Below are positions 11,501 to 26,500 of a stretch of DNA of 64,000 nt, piece by piece. Origin of the DNA: Vanessa cardui (lineage: Eukaryota; Arthropoda; Insecta; Lepidoptera; Nymphalidae); the NCBI RefSeq assembly GCF_905220365.1, contig NC_061151.1, positions 4,210,197 through 4,274,196 on the forward strand. Reading direction: 5' to 3'. A model generated the notes under the pieces. It worked only from the letters and a program-made list of their open reading frames with translations, was not told the origin of the DNA and searched no databases. Every line of letters starts with the position of its first letter. Within the stretch, counting starts at the first letter, position 1. The position numbers and the translations under genes are program-made.

Positions 11501-14500
11501 AATAATAACCAACCCCTAAAAGGCGAGCGAAGCCGCGGGCGGCAACTAATGCTAAAAATGTTAGTCATCTATAGGTATAAAGGTTATTATTCTTAATGAC
11601 AACCAATTCAAAGCAAAGCGGCATTAATACATAGAGATTTAAAGTATTCCTGCGTGCATACTTATGAAACGATTGGAAGTTAATTAGGCACATGCTTCAT
11701 TGGAACCGTTTAAGGTGACATTGTCTTGGTGGTATGGTTAATACATTTACAACCCCATCTGGGTAGGTAGCACCCAATCTTCATATATTCTACCATAAAC
11801 ACATCATACACATTACTCGGAGAGCTGAGATGGCCCAATGGTTAGAACGCGTGCATCTTAACCGATTTGTGTTTATAATTCATCTCGTGCTCAGCGGTGA
11901 AGGAAAACGTTAAGAAATGTTAACTATTCCTTACACCGTCAATGTGCCACTAACCATGGGAACTAAGATGTTATGTCCCTTGTGCCTGTAGTTACACTGG
12001 CTCACTCACCCTTCAAACCGGAACACAACAATACTGAGTACTGTTATTTGGTTTAATAACTGATGAGTGGGTGGTACCTACCCAGACGGGCTTGCACAAA
12101 GCCCTAGCACCAAGTGCACAAAGTTACAATGAGTTGTGATTATAAGGTTATTATTATTGTTAGTGGAGGTGGTATGTTATTAAGGTAACGACGAAAAACT
12201 ACGAAAATGTACTTTAAATGCCCTTTTGAACTTTCTAAAACATTAAAAGTATTTATCCAAATACGAAATCTACAAGTACGCATCTAAATGCGTTACGTTA
12301 TCTCTACGTGACCTACCTACCGGTTCTCACTATGGATTTTAACACTTATATACATTTCGAGTAATGTCGATTTCTATCATCAATATAACATACTAACAAC
12401 GCACCCCGGCTTCACACGGGTGCAATAGGCTATTTGACTGGTTCTTAAAATCCATTTTATATTATTTAGTAGAATTCAAGAAACCCAGTAAAAGTTGTGT
12501 TTTTTATTACTAGTACATATTTGCCGAAAAATATCATATTAAAAATTCCATATTTAAATATCGCGCAAAAACGCTACTTGGACAATATGGCGCTGCAATG
12601 GGATCGGTGACGTCACTTTCCTGTATTTTAATCTGTGGTACATATAGTAGAAAAGCAAAGTTTACAAGAAAGTGACTTCATCATAAGCCCGGCCAATCAG
12701 GAGCGTTTTGTGTCACATGACAAACTTTTGAAAAAATGCGTTTTTATTTACAATAAATTAAGTATTATTTTAAACTTTCTATAGTAAATAACCATTTTTA
12801 AACTCATAATACATACTGATTACAATATTTCACAATTTATTTCTCGCATTGTCAAATCGCCTATACTGATACTATATACTACAGAATGTCTTATAGCCTT
12901 CACAGCTTTTGTTATTAGACAGATTACAGAATTTGTTTATTTAACACATTAGAAACTTTTAAAATTATCTACATCATCATCAACAGCCTTTTTTCGTCCA
13001 CTGCTGGACAGAGGCCTCTCCAACAGCACGCCACTGTGATCGATCTTCTGCTACTCTAATCCATCTCTTGCCAGCCGCCTTGCGCAAATCGTCAAAAAGT
13101 GTTTCTTTACTGTCCATGTATTATATATAAAAACCCTTCCTCACGAATCACTCTATCTATTAAAAAAACCGCCTCAAAATCCGTTGCGTAATTTAAACAT
13201 CTAAGCATACATAGGAACAGACAGCGGTAAGCGACTTTGTTTTACACTATGTACGATATTTGGTTACGTAATATGTTAATTTCTTGATTTTATATTGTTT
13301 AATAAATACCTGTTAGCAGTAAAGAACTCGAATATTACTCGTAAATTCTTTGCAAGATTTATATTTGGTTAAATCGTATAAATTCGTAATCAGACTCCAA
13401 ATTCCAATCGATTTACATATCCTATGTGATATATGCCGAGATGGCCCAGTGGTTAGCAAGCTTGCATCTTAACCGATGATTGCGAGTTCAAAATAAGACA
13501 AACACCACTTAATTTTCATGTTCTTAATTTGTGTTTATAATTCATCTCGAGACCGGCAGTGAACGAAAACATCGTTAGGAAACCTGCATGTGTCTAATAT
13601 TAACGACATTCTATATGTGTATCCACCGACCCGCATTGGAGCAGCGTGGTGGAATTTGCTCCAAACCTTCTCCTCAAAGAAGAGGCCTTAGCCCAGCACT
13701 TGGAAATTGACATGCTGTTACTGTACTGTACTGTACTGTAAGAGATTTTACTAAGAAACTAGTTGTGCCAGCGACTTCAGGCGTGTTTAAATTGAAACAA
13801 AAACAAAACATTTAAAAAACCTCAAATGACTCAAAATTATATACTTCATTCACTCACGACGCAGTTATAGTCTAGTAATGTTTTCCTTGTGCAATAAAAA
13901 CTATATTAAATAACTAATTACAAATGAACATAATATATAATAGTAAAACTATAAAATATGCTAATATAAAACTTGTTTTTTTGGACAGCATTTTTTTTTT
14001 AAATCTAATGAAGGCATGCGCACTGGCAATTACGATTTACGATACGAAGAACATGATATTAAATACCAAAAATATCAATAGCGAATTTGTCCACGGATCT
14101 AGCGATGTAAAGAATCACGGGTTCGATTCTGTCCACTTAGAATATTGCCATCCCAACTATATACTACCTTAATTGGAGGGTTAAAAGTGAATATTAGTAA
14201 TTACCTACAAAGCTTTACTATTTTTTACGAGAGCAAGGGTTACTACACTTTATATAATACAGTTCATTTCATATTGATAACAGTACCCTCGGGAATTAGT
14301 AAGATAGGACCCTTGTGCCTGTAGTAACTAGCTCACTCACCCTTCAAACTGGAGCAGAACATTATTTTTTCTGGAATAGTTTGGCGGACGAGCATATGTG
14401 CCACCTGATGGTAAGTGGTCACCATCACCCATAGACAATGACGCTGTAAGAAATATTGACTATTTCTTACATCCCTTATATGTCCCTTGTGCCTGTAGTT

Positions 14501-17500
14501 ACACTGGCTCACTCACCCTTCAAACCGGAACACAACAATACTGCGTACTATTGTTTAGCGGTAGAATATCTGATGAGTGGGTGATAGGTAGGTAGTAAAA
14601 CCCTACCACCAAGAAAATTACATTACTAATTGTGTCACAGTTAGTAAGTAGAATATGTGGTGAGTGGTTCGTTTAATGAGTGATTTGTGCCCAGTGCTTG
14701 AAGAGAAGACAAGAAGAAGTAAGAACCCATAGATATTGTTTGTCTAGTAAACATAGGCAACAGGCACCGACAGTCTGGGTTACAGCCCCAAATCGGACCA
14801 ATATAGTTATTGGTTTTACTATCAGCAACAGCCTGGAAAAGTCTGGAATATAGATATGGCTAATAACAGCAAGATAAGAGACAACTGGAAAACCTTGGAG
14901 GAGGCTGTTACCTGAGAGGGGTCAATGTTACCAAGAAATCCAAAAAAACTTTAGTTACCAATGAAACTTTCTATTTGATATCATTTATTTTTATATAATT
15001 TGAAAAAAAAAATACAAAAATGTGTAACTATAGATTTATGCATGGAATAAAAAGGATTTTTATTCTATTTGTTTATTTTATATCAAGCTGTTGATATAAA
15101 CAATGTCATCAAGGTCGTCATAAAGTGGCGGTATTATTCGAACTAATTGAAAAGTCAAGCTCCAAGGATGGCGAGCTTGTCGAATGTATTTGAATAATCA
15201 CTATTAAGGTTACATTGTTATCTATACTGGTTATAAAAAGGTAATATTTTTTATATGTAGTAATCTCAGGAAGTGCTGATTTAATTCTAAAAAAAATACC
15301 ATTCAAATCAATCAAAATCAAAATAAACTTTATTCAAGTAGGCCTTTACAAGCACTTTTGAATCGTCATTTTACAATTAAGTGAAGCTACCACCGGTTCG
15401 GAAAGTAGATTCTACCGAGAAGAACCGGCAAGAAACTCAATAGGTACTCTTTTTCAACATTTAAAAAATACAAAGTTTTGTTAGTTAATACAATTATTTA
15501 AATTAATACATCCTACTTGGAAGTCAACGGGTATTAACTCCACGCTTTTTTATCGATTGAATTTACGAAACGGCAAAGTTAAAAATGTCTGCGGAATTTT
15601 ATTATAGAAACGGATACCTCGCCCCAAGAAGGATTTATTGACTTTGCGGAGTCGGGTTAGAAAGGTACATTATGCTTGAGTGTTTGGATATAAAAGACAT
15701 ATAATAATATGATCATTTTCTTTTAATTGCACCCGTGCGAAGCCGGGGCGACTCACTAGTTGTGTTATATAATAATCGTTGTCATTGTAGCTGATTATAC
15801 TAATTTAAGAAGGATGTAATTAAAGGATGTAAATCGCGTAATTCTGTAGTGTTGTACAAAGCTGAACCTTTTTTTAATTGAACACACAAACCAATTAATG
15901 AGGCTTTGTGCAATATCTGCGCAAAGAAGTACTCTATGAGGAACCTTCGTTCTCGGTGGTAGGGCTTTGTGCAAGCCCGCCTGGGTAGGTACCATCCACT
16001 CATCAGATATTCTACCGCTAAACAACAGTACGCAGTATTGTTGTTTTCTGGTTTGAAGGGTGAGTGAGACAGTGTAACTACAGGGACATAACATCTTAGT
16101 TCCCAAGGTTGGTGGCACATTGATGATGTAAGGAATAGTTAATATTTCTTACAGCGTCATTGTCTATGGGTGATGGTGACCACTTACCGGTGACCTGCAA
16201 CCTATTCCATAAAAAAAAAACCTGATAAATTTTAAGGCTGTACGTGTTATAGTTTCTGAGTTTCCGTTATTAATCAGTAAGTGGTAATACATTTATACTA
16301 TATAGAGTTATTTTTTTAGTATTATATGAACTTTATTGTATATACATAGCTGTTACTTCACTAACCCTTTGAGGAGAAGGTTTTGGAACTTATTCCACCA
16401 CGCTGTTCCAATACACATGTGGCAGAATTTCTATGAAATTTGTCACATGCAGGTTTCCTCACGATGTTTTCCTTCACCGCTGAGCACGAGATGAATTATA
16501 AAGACAAATTAAGCACATGAATCAGCGGTACTTGTCTGGGTTTGAACCCGCAATCATCGGTTAAGATGCGCGCGTTCTTACCACTGGGTCATCTCGACTC
16601 ACATCTTATACTACGGCAGTATATTTTTATTAGTAATTATTAGGTAACGTTAGTAAGTGCTGTTTACAAAAGACGAATTTCACGCACACGTGGTTCTAGA
16701 TAAAACTAGAATAACACTCTGAGGCCCTAATCGATGAACAAGCCACAACAAGAATAACGGCTTCATTGAACATTTTCTACTGTTAGTACAATCCAATGAC
16801 AGAAGAAGTAAAAATACACAAACCTTAAATATTTAATTTATTATTCACTACAAAGAGTTCTTGCTTAATCTTTTTTTTATAATGCAACACTATTACACCT
16901 AAATACTTATGTTCAGTTTAATTTTGATTTCAAAGTAATCTGTATAATATAAATTATGTAATAAACCCGTCATCTAAAATCTGTGGCATTATACAGACAG
17001 ATACTTTTATTTCTCTGAATCGCATATAAACAAAAATGTCGCAAAAAATGTTCCAAATTTTTTATCTTTATTTTCACGGATACCATAGATTATTTAGATC
17101 TCGATGTTAATTGGAGGAGCTTGATGCGAGTAGCCGTAGAAAGACCACAGTGGCGTGCACTTGGAGAGGCCTATGTCCACCAGTGGACAAAAAGGGGCTG
17201 ATGATGATGTTAGTTCAAGGTCAAATTGTTTACTTATTATACTCCTCCTGTCATTAAAATTGACTTTTTTAGATGACTTTGTTTCATTGCGAAACTTTAC
17301 TACTAAATCTATGTATAAACGATCATCGATCAGGGCCTTTGAAATGTATTATTTATTTCTATACCTGATCACACTGGGATAAGGTTCTATTTTCACGCTA
17401 CTTGTTATGAGAAAGCTTCACACTTTAGTTAGGGTTAATTCGTTCCGTACATATGACCATGTCTTACCAAGTTTTTCATATTTATAGCCGATGTATCGGA

Positions 17501-20500
17501 GTGCGATCCGAAAAATGGCCTCTGAGGATGCATCTTTCTGCTTTCTGTAAAATTTGTATAAAATACATTTCTTATCCCTTTTTCTTCGGATGATGAGGAT
17601 AATATATGGAGTGTATCCCACCACGATGTTCCAATGTGTCTTGGTGGATACGTAAGGTCACGAGGTTTCCTTCACCACTGAGCACGTGAAAAATTATTAA
17701 CACGAATTAATCAAATCTTTTTTTAGTAATGCTTCTCCGATGAAAATATTCATGTCAATATTGTTTTTGATTTTAGATTTTAAAAATCAATTTACTTGAG
17801 GCAAGTAAAATGTTCCACTTTAAAAAAAACAAGCTACACAATCGGCTTCTCATGGGTAAAATATGTTAATAAACATATAACGTCCATATCAAAATATATA
17901 TAATTTTAGATATATGCGACGTAAAGCCAGACGAAATTTAATTTTCGACCATTTTTATGTTTTGATATAAGATTAGCAAACGATCTTAATTAATGATAAA
18001 TGTTCACTACTGACCATAGATATTGGCGGTGTTATAAATAATAACAGTTTCATACATCGCCCTGAGATGGCTCATTGGTTAGAACGCGTGCATCTTAACC
18101 GATGATTGCGGGTTCAAACCCAGGCGAGCACCACTATATATATGTGCTTAATTTGTGTTTATAATTCATCTCGAGCTCGGCGGTGAAGGAAATCATCGTG
18201 AGGAAACCTGCATGTGTCTAATTTAATCGGAATTCTGCCACATGTGCATTCCACCAACCCGCATTGGAACAGCCTGGTGGAATATGTTCCAAACCCTCTC
18301 CGTAATGGAAGAGGAGACCTTATCCCAGCAGTGGGAAATTTACAGGCTGTTACTTTACTTTTTACTTTACCATACATCGCCAATACACTACCAACCTTGG
18401 TAGGGTATCAGAGCACACGAACGTTGAAATGATTCTGTATATTTAATAACGAGGCAAATTTTATGGTCTAACCTATATCAATACTAATATTATAAATGTG
18501 AAAGTAACTCTATCTGTCTTTCTGTCTTTCACGACCAAACCGCTAAACCGAATATGATGAAATTTCGTGTGAAGCAAACTTGAAATCTAAGAAAGGACAT
18601 AGGGTACCTTTTTGCCTGACACACAAACAATCAACCTTCTTAAACGTGAGGGAAGCTGCGGGTGACCACTAAGAGGATATTTATACTAAGTTACACATGG
18701 GTGTTTGTGGTACCTTCGTTACTTCTGATTTCCATAACACAAGTGCTTCAGCTACTTACATCGGGATCAGAGTAATGTATGTGATGTTGTCTCATATTTA
18801 TTACTTATTTATAATATCGGTTATATTTGTGTCCACGTGTCTGAGCCGTGATCAGCTCACGTCAGGGGCAAGGACAGATCTCTGGCAAATTGCCTGGACT
18901 ATCATGAAGATCGCTGATGCTTGGAAATTCTGGCATTGTCATTTAGTATAGCGCATGCACGCGGTTTTGTTACTTATAACAATTTTAAAACAAAGAATAA
19001 TGTACTTTATATTAATAATGTAAGGTCCTTTTTGTCCCAGTGATTATGGGACGATAGCTGCACTGAGAAGATTGGTTATGGTCTCATTTTGAAGAGCTGT
19101 AGCCGTAGTTGGGCAGAAAAATAAAGAAGATTCTTTATTGTTATATACTAAATTAGTGCGATTTAACAAAGACTTTATAATAGAGAGTGGAAAGAAGTTA
19201 CTGGTCGGTCTGAGAACGGTATTACGGTTGTATAAGGAAAAGATAGCAAAACATAAGCAGGGGACCCCCTAATCGTTATAAAAATAGATTTTGTTTTATT
19301 TGGAAATACTATTATTGATATTGGCAATGCACTACAACAACAACAACAGCCTATAAATTCCCACTGCTGGGCTAAAGGCCTCCTCTCCCTTAGAGAAGAA
19401 GGTTTGGAACATATTCCACCACGCTGTTCCAATGCGGGTTGGTTGAATACACATGCAGAATTTCTATGAAATTTGTCACATACAGGTTTCCTCACGATGT
19501 TTTCCTTTACCGCCGAGTACGAGATGAATTATAAAGACAAATTAAGCACATGAATCAGCGGTTCTTGCCTGGGTTTGAACCCGCGATCATCGGTTAAGAT
19601 GCACGCGTTCTAACCACTGGGCCATCTCGACTCAATGCACTATTACTAGTAATTCTAAATGCGAAGATGCACGGAACACTCAAATTTTAGGTGTTCACCA
19701 CTGCCCCTAGACGCTGGTACTGTAAGACATTAATCGTTCCTCATATCGCCAATAACCACCAACCTTGGGGACTAAGTTTAGACCACAAGGTTGGTCATAT
19801 CCCTTTTGCCTGTAGTTAAGTACACTAGCCTACCCTTCAAACCTGAACGCAACACCAAGTATTGCTTTAGCGGTAGAATTTCTATCGAGTTGTCGTAAAC
19901 TGCGTCTTATTATACAACATTAATTGATAATTAATTGGAAGGAGACTAAATTCTTCCTTAGTGCAATCGACTATGAAATACTGAGTTTATTGCCGATTCT
20001 TCTTGCTAGAATCTACATTCCAAGGTAGCCATTCTCAAGAGACGCGGGACATATTTTAGTGCTAAATTGTTACCACAAACATAATCCTATGGGACAGCAA
20101 ATCCAACTCAAATGGAAGGTTGTGGTACCGTTGTTACTTCTAATTTTCCATAACACAAATGCTTTAGCTAGTAACATTGGGATTAGAGTAATGTATGTGT
20201 ATTTATTTAATAGTAAGCTTTGAACTCTACCATTTTGTCCGAGTAATTTTTCTCCTTAACTCATGTTCTATGCGAATTTATTTGTGAATAGTTTTGAAAT
20301 CCACAAACCTTCAATACAAAGTGCTCTTGTAGCTTTGCCAACGTTTCACATAAAACCATCTGCATTATTACTAATATACATCTCTTATATTATATCTCGC
20401 CCGCATACTCATACACAATTATTTAGCAGAAAAATACAACAAAATAACTAAGATATATAGACAAAAATATATTTATAAAGGGCTTTACAGTCTAAAGCGA

Positions 20501-23500
20501 CCGGGGTGAGGGTGATAGGCTGAGAAAACCGCAGATTGTTCCATAAGGATCTAGCATTATTGCTTTATACGTCATGACTATGAGCGCATTTACTATTATG
20601 ATTATTATTATTTATTGAAGATCATATGAAGAAAACATCACATTAAAGTAATTCGTAATATAAAACATATAAAACAGTGCATTAAAACTTTATATTGTCT
20701 GTAAGATTTTTCTAAATGCATATAAAATCTCTATTCACACCTACAATGACTACCATCTTCCAATAATCACTGTCAAATATTCCTTCCAAATTCAAATAAA
20801 CCTTTTTAACAAAACATCAATTAAATTCATCAATCAAATAACAATTATAGGGAGCTATTTCTATTGGGTTGCATAAATCGGCAGTAATCGGTTTTATTGA
20901 ATTTGCCGATGCTACATCTAAATTGCGTCGTACTATACCTTTATAATTTTCAAAGTAACACACTACCACAAATTTAATTTGTGATTTCTGAATCGCGCTA
21001 GCGTTTGGTTCGACCAAATATATATAGGGTCTCGACAGTTGTAATATGTGACTCCCTTTGAGGACGTCGTCCTAAGCCGAAGTCCGGCCTCAGAGGACAC
21101 TCTTTGGATGCGCGTATTTTGAGCCCATAAGTTCCCAACATCTTATGAGTATTATAATTCGCCTCCCCGCCCTTGACGTTATAGAGGTCATTATGGCCAA
21201 CAACACCATGTCCCATTATTTTAGAAACTAATAATGGATTGCTTTATAAGTATGATGAAAAGAACTAAAGTCTATTCTTATAGGGTAGAATACTTTGCCC
21301 CAGAAAGTCAAGAAATGGAAATCCAAGCAATTCAGAAATGTTATAATTTTTCCATTATTCCAGTACTAGCACCATACGTTTATTTTAGGCATTATATTTA
21401 ATTTTTTAAAATAAAATGTACTTTATCCAAGTACAGTTTTACAAGCACTTTTGAATATTCAATTAACAAGATTATATTAGATGCTATCTGTTCATGTAGA
21501 TTCTACCTAGAAGAACCGGTACGAACCTCAGTAGTTTCTGCAACATTTAAAATACAAAGTTATGTTATTCAAATACAATTATGTATGTATATAATATACC
21601 CTACCCGGAACTACAAGTATTAGATCCACGGTTTTTTTTAACGTATATAATCTTGTTTTTAATTATATACCTACTTCTTTTATTAATGTACATATTTATT
21701 ACTAAAAAAGTATTACATTAAATTAGTATTTGGTTTTATCGAACGCCCAAATAGCTAACGTTACTAAACTACATATGTATATTGATGAAAAATTATTTTC
21801 ATTGTACGCAATATTAACTACCATGCTACGTATATACCCATCTCTTTCTAGCACAGTACAAAAACAACAACAAAAGGGAACGCGCCCTAAAAGTGGGGAA
21901 TTTCCATTAGTCATGTTAATTAGAATTAATTCGGGGTAAAAGTGGAGCGCAGACCAAGAAATATAAAAACAAAGTACAGTCAGACTCAGAAAATGCTTAG
22001 ATTGATATTTGATACCAATTTTTTATATCTAAAAATATAAAAATGTGAAAGTTACTCTGCCTATCTGTTTGTCTGTCTGTCGCTCTTTCACTGCCAAACC
22101 ACTAAACCGAATTTGATGAAATTTGGTATGAAGCTAAGTTAAAGTCCAAGAAAGGACACAGACACACCTTGGTGGTAGGGCTTTGTGCAAGCCCGTCTGG
22201 GTAGGTACCACCCACTTATCAGTTATTCTACCGCCAAATAACGGTACTCAGTGTGTTCCGGTTTGAAGGGTGAGTGAGCCAGTGTAACTACAGGCACAAG
22301 GGACATAGCATCTTAGTTCCCAAGGTTGGTGGCACATTGACGATATAAGGAATAGTTAATATTTGTTACAGCTTCATTGTCTATGGGTGATGGTGACCAC
22401 TTACCATCAGGTGGCCCATATAAAAACCAATCCCTAAAACGGGATCGAAGCCGCGGGCAATAACTAGTTGCAGCTTCGGTCTCTTCGCTTTTATTATAAC
22501 TGGCCTTTAGACATTAGGACATTTTTTTAAATATTCCTTATATGGTCAATGGGTTAGCCCACGAAACTAAGATGATAAAATTTCCCTTTTGTATTACGTC
22601 ACCAGTCAAGCTCTGTAACTAACACCCCTCCCCATCTAACTAACTAACTAACTATATCGATAAAGATTTAACTGTAATCGTCTTATAAGAACTGTAATAA
22701 GAACTGTTTTTTTATGTATTAACTTAAAGATATTAATGATAATAAAGCGTCTCTGTATCGGTAAATTTTAAACACAAACTATCATTTCGGAATACAGCCT
22801 CCAATGAGAAGAAACGATTAGAAACTCGCATAGTTTTTTTACAACAAATAAATAACCCGGGACCTCAGAGTGGCGTATCCATGAAAACCGGTGTACACAC
22901 CACTCGACCATAGAGGTCGACAATGTGCTTAATTTGTGTTTATAATTCATCTCGTGCTCGGCGGTGAAGGAAAACATCGTGTGAAAACCTGCATATACTA
23001 CCATATAATTTTCATCGAAATTCTGCTACATGTGCATTCCACCAACCCGCATTGGAACAGCGTGGTGGAATATGTTCCAAGCCCTCTCCTTAATGGAAGT
23101 GGAGGTCTTATCCCAGCAGTGGGAAATTTACAGGCTGTTACTTTACTTTACTAGTAAGATGATCATAACTCTTAATTAAAAGTAAACAAAGTATTTCACA
23201 CGATATCACTAATTTAATTAAAGACATTTATATATAAACAAATATATCTTTTTTATCTTTTATGTATGTAAATATGTTTACTTAACCTCGCCGATGACTA
23301 ATATCAACCTTTAAACTTCAAAGGTTTCGCGGAAGTGCTAAAGGGCTTTCGATATTTAAATGATTAATGATAAGGTTGTTAAAAAGTACGGCTAAGTGCG
23401 AGTGGGTGTAGTGCGGATAAAGGGTTCCGTACCTATAAAAAAGATAAATAATTCATGTCTGGTATGGGAGAGCGCTTCATTTGTTTTTCTTTTTTAGTAT

Positions 23501-26500
23501 TTATTGTTATAGCGGCAACAGCAATACATCGTCTGTGCACTGCTTAACTATTACGGTTCATGATATACAGCCTGTAACGGACTGAGGACCTTAGCAATAA
23601 GGTCAATTTTACTTTTGGATACGGAACCCTAAATGTGAACTTAATCAACATTTCTTAAAGATATTCTCAATTCTTCCGTACATTTGTTTAAGTATAGCTT
23701 TTTTTAACCGCTTATATTCAGTAAAGTTATCTCAAATCCCGTCATGATTATTTTATACTATAAGAAAACCTGGTTTCGCTCGGGTGAAATAAATTAAAGT
23801 AAACAAATACGTTTACTTATAACTCCCATTGTACTAAACGAACTTGATCTGTTTTTTTTTTTTAATATGAGACTACATCTCATACATCACTCTGATCCCA
23901 ATGTAAGTAGCTAAAGCACTTGTGTTATGAAAAATCAGAAGAAACGAAGGTACCACAAACACCCAGACCCAAGACAACATAGAAAATTATCACGGCCGGA
24001 ATTCGAACCCGGGACCTCGGAGTGGCGAACCCATGAAAACCACACACACACACCCCTCGACTACAGAGGTCATCATATTATTATTGGTATTATTATATAT
24101 TGTTTAAAAATAAAATTACTAAAATTAACTTACAAATTCAATTAAAATCTTATTTTCTCAATCCTGTAAGTGTACGGACCGAGACGGTCTGTGTATTAAC
24201 CACATTTGCATGAGCTAATATAGTTTGAGTTCGCTTTATATAATATGTTTTTTTTTTTATGGTATAGGTTGGCGGACGAGCATATGGGCCACCTGATGGT
24301 AAATGGTCACCATCGCCCATAGACAATGACGCTGTAAGAAATATTAACTATTCCTTACACCGTTAATGTGCCACCAACCTTGGGAACTAAGATGTTATGT
24401 TCCTTGTGCCTGTAGTTACACTGGCTCACTCACCCTTCAGACCGGAAGACAACAAAACTGAGTACTGTTATTTGGCGGTAGAATAACTGGTGAGTGAGTG
24501 GTACCTACCTAGACGGGCTTGCACAAAGCCCTACCACCAAGTAAACCGGTTTTTCTATTTATTGAACTATCCACTATATTTTTAATTATTGAAGTCGATT
24601 GATTGTTAATACTTTGTATTTACTTGATTTTGTACTAGAACTGTATTCTCACCTAACACTCCGGACAAATCCCGGTGATTTATGGAGTGTATTATTGTTT
24701 GTAAACTTATGTAAAATGGTTTAAATAAATTAAAAAAAAAAAAACTTTTTTACAGACATTGATCTATAATTTACTGTGGATTCGTTTTCATCGTGCCTAG
24801 CGTAATACTAGATATAATAATTTGGTACACAGTTAAACCATTTATTTTGCTACACACATACATTACATAGATTATACAGAAGAAAATAATTAAATTTAAA
24901 GAATACAGTGTAGGTAGCAAGGGGTTCTCAGTATAAGCTAATGCACAGCACTGATTTTCAGATGGCCCCTGACTCTTGGGTAAACATAAACACACGAAAA
25001 TAAATAAATGAAATTATAAGGACAAAAAACTAAAACTAAAAAACCCTTATCCTTGAGAAAAAAAAACATTACCCAAAAAGAAAAACATCACTAGGAACTT
25101 AGACGTAAGAAGACAGACAGACAGACAGACTTCGACATAAGACATTAAAAATTAATATGATAAGTACTAAGTCTATGAGTTAGTATGACTGAAACTATAT
25201 TTGGAGGTTGTTACTCTGACTATTGTTTATTTAAAAATCATCAACAACATCAACATCAACAGCCTGTAAATTCCCACTGCTGGGCTAAAGGCCTCCTCTC
25301 CCTATGAGGAGAAGGTTTTTGGAACATATTCCACCACGCTGTTCCAATGCGGGTTAGTGGAATCCACATGTGGCAGAATTTTGCTATGAAATTTGTCACA
25401 TGCAGGTTTCCTCACGATGTTTTCCTTCACCGCTGAGCACGAGATGAATTATAAAGACAAATTAAGCACATGAATCAGCGGTGCTTGCCTGGATTTGAAC
25501 CCGCAATCATCGGTTAAGACGCACGCGTTCTAACCACTGGGCCATCTCGACTCTATTTAAAAATAATACCGTCAAATGTTTTTTCCAAGTCACTTAGTTA
25601 CTGAACGCACCCGTAAACGAACATGGCCGCCCGTTGAAATGTCATGCCATTGAATTTCAAGAATTTAATATAGAAATATCTCGATTTAACGAATTTTGCA
25701 GATATCTCTTGTATAGCTTTCGATTGGGTCTAATGTAGACCTGTATGAAATTATAACAACAACAACAATGAAATACACATGTAGCAGAATTTCTATGAAA
25801 TTAGACACATGCAGGTTTCCTCGCGATGTTTTCCTTCACCGCCGAGCAGGAGATGAATTATGAACACAAATTAAGCACACTAATATTCAGTAGCACAACT
25901 GAATATTCATGTGCTTCATTCATGCCTGGGTTTGAATCAGCAATCATCGGTTAAGATGCACGCGTTCTAACCACTGGGCCAGCTCGCTTCTTAGGAAATC
26001 ATTAATAAATATAATAAATATGAGACAACATCACATACATTACTTTGATCCCAATGTAAGTAGCTGACGCACTTGTGTTATGGAAATCAGAAGTAACGAC
26101 GGTACCACAAACACCCAGACCCAAGACAACATAGAAAACTAATGGTAATCTACATCGACTCGGCCGGGAATCGAACCCGGGACCTCAGAGTGGCGTACCC
26201 ATGAAAATCGGTGTACATACCACTCGACCATGGAGGTCTAACCTAATACTAAATGTCAATAGAGTTTTATTGTATGTATTAAAGCCGGTAAATTTTTGGG
26301 GAGACCACACGACGACACACTATAGCCTGAGACCGAATTGTTACACAACGACCCAAAACAGTAATGACTTAAGCAATTAATTGATAAATCTCTTACGTCA
26401 CGTATATGAAAGAAATACGTCAACACAAATCAATCTTGTCTAAAAGGAGGTCCATTCTACTAACAAATTGCTACTTTATCGAAAGCGTATCGAAACCTGT

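Noticed and set aside
13720..13742. CRISPR-like direct repeats
   Set aside because: Simple microsatellite (TACTG)n at a SINE tail. No repeat-spacer structure occurs anywhere in the window.
15795..16120. Two overlapping open frames of over 100 codons on the minus strand
   Set aside because: They lie in a SINE-B. Similar chance frames recur in other SINE-B copies (847, 37507, 43717), so they reflect the repeat, not a gene.
18059..18130. tRNA gene (A and B boxes present)
   Set aside because: The tRNA-like part is the head of SINE-A and occurs at many sites. The same holds for the SINE-C heads. No free-standing tRNA gene was found.
18833..18950. Possible coding fragment (SRDQLTSGARTDLWQIAWTI)
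   Set aside because: A short open stretch following a SINE-C without start, splice sites or recognised domain. It could be a retroelement scrap but is not supportable.
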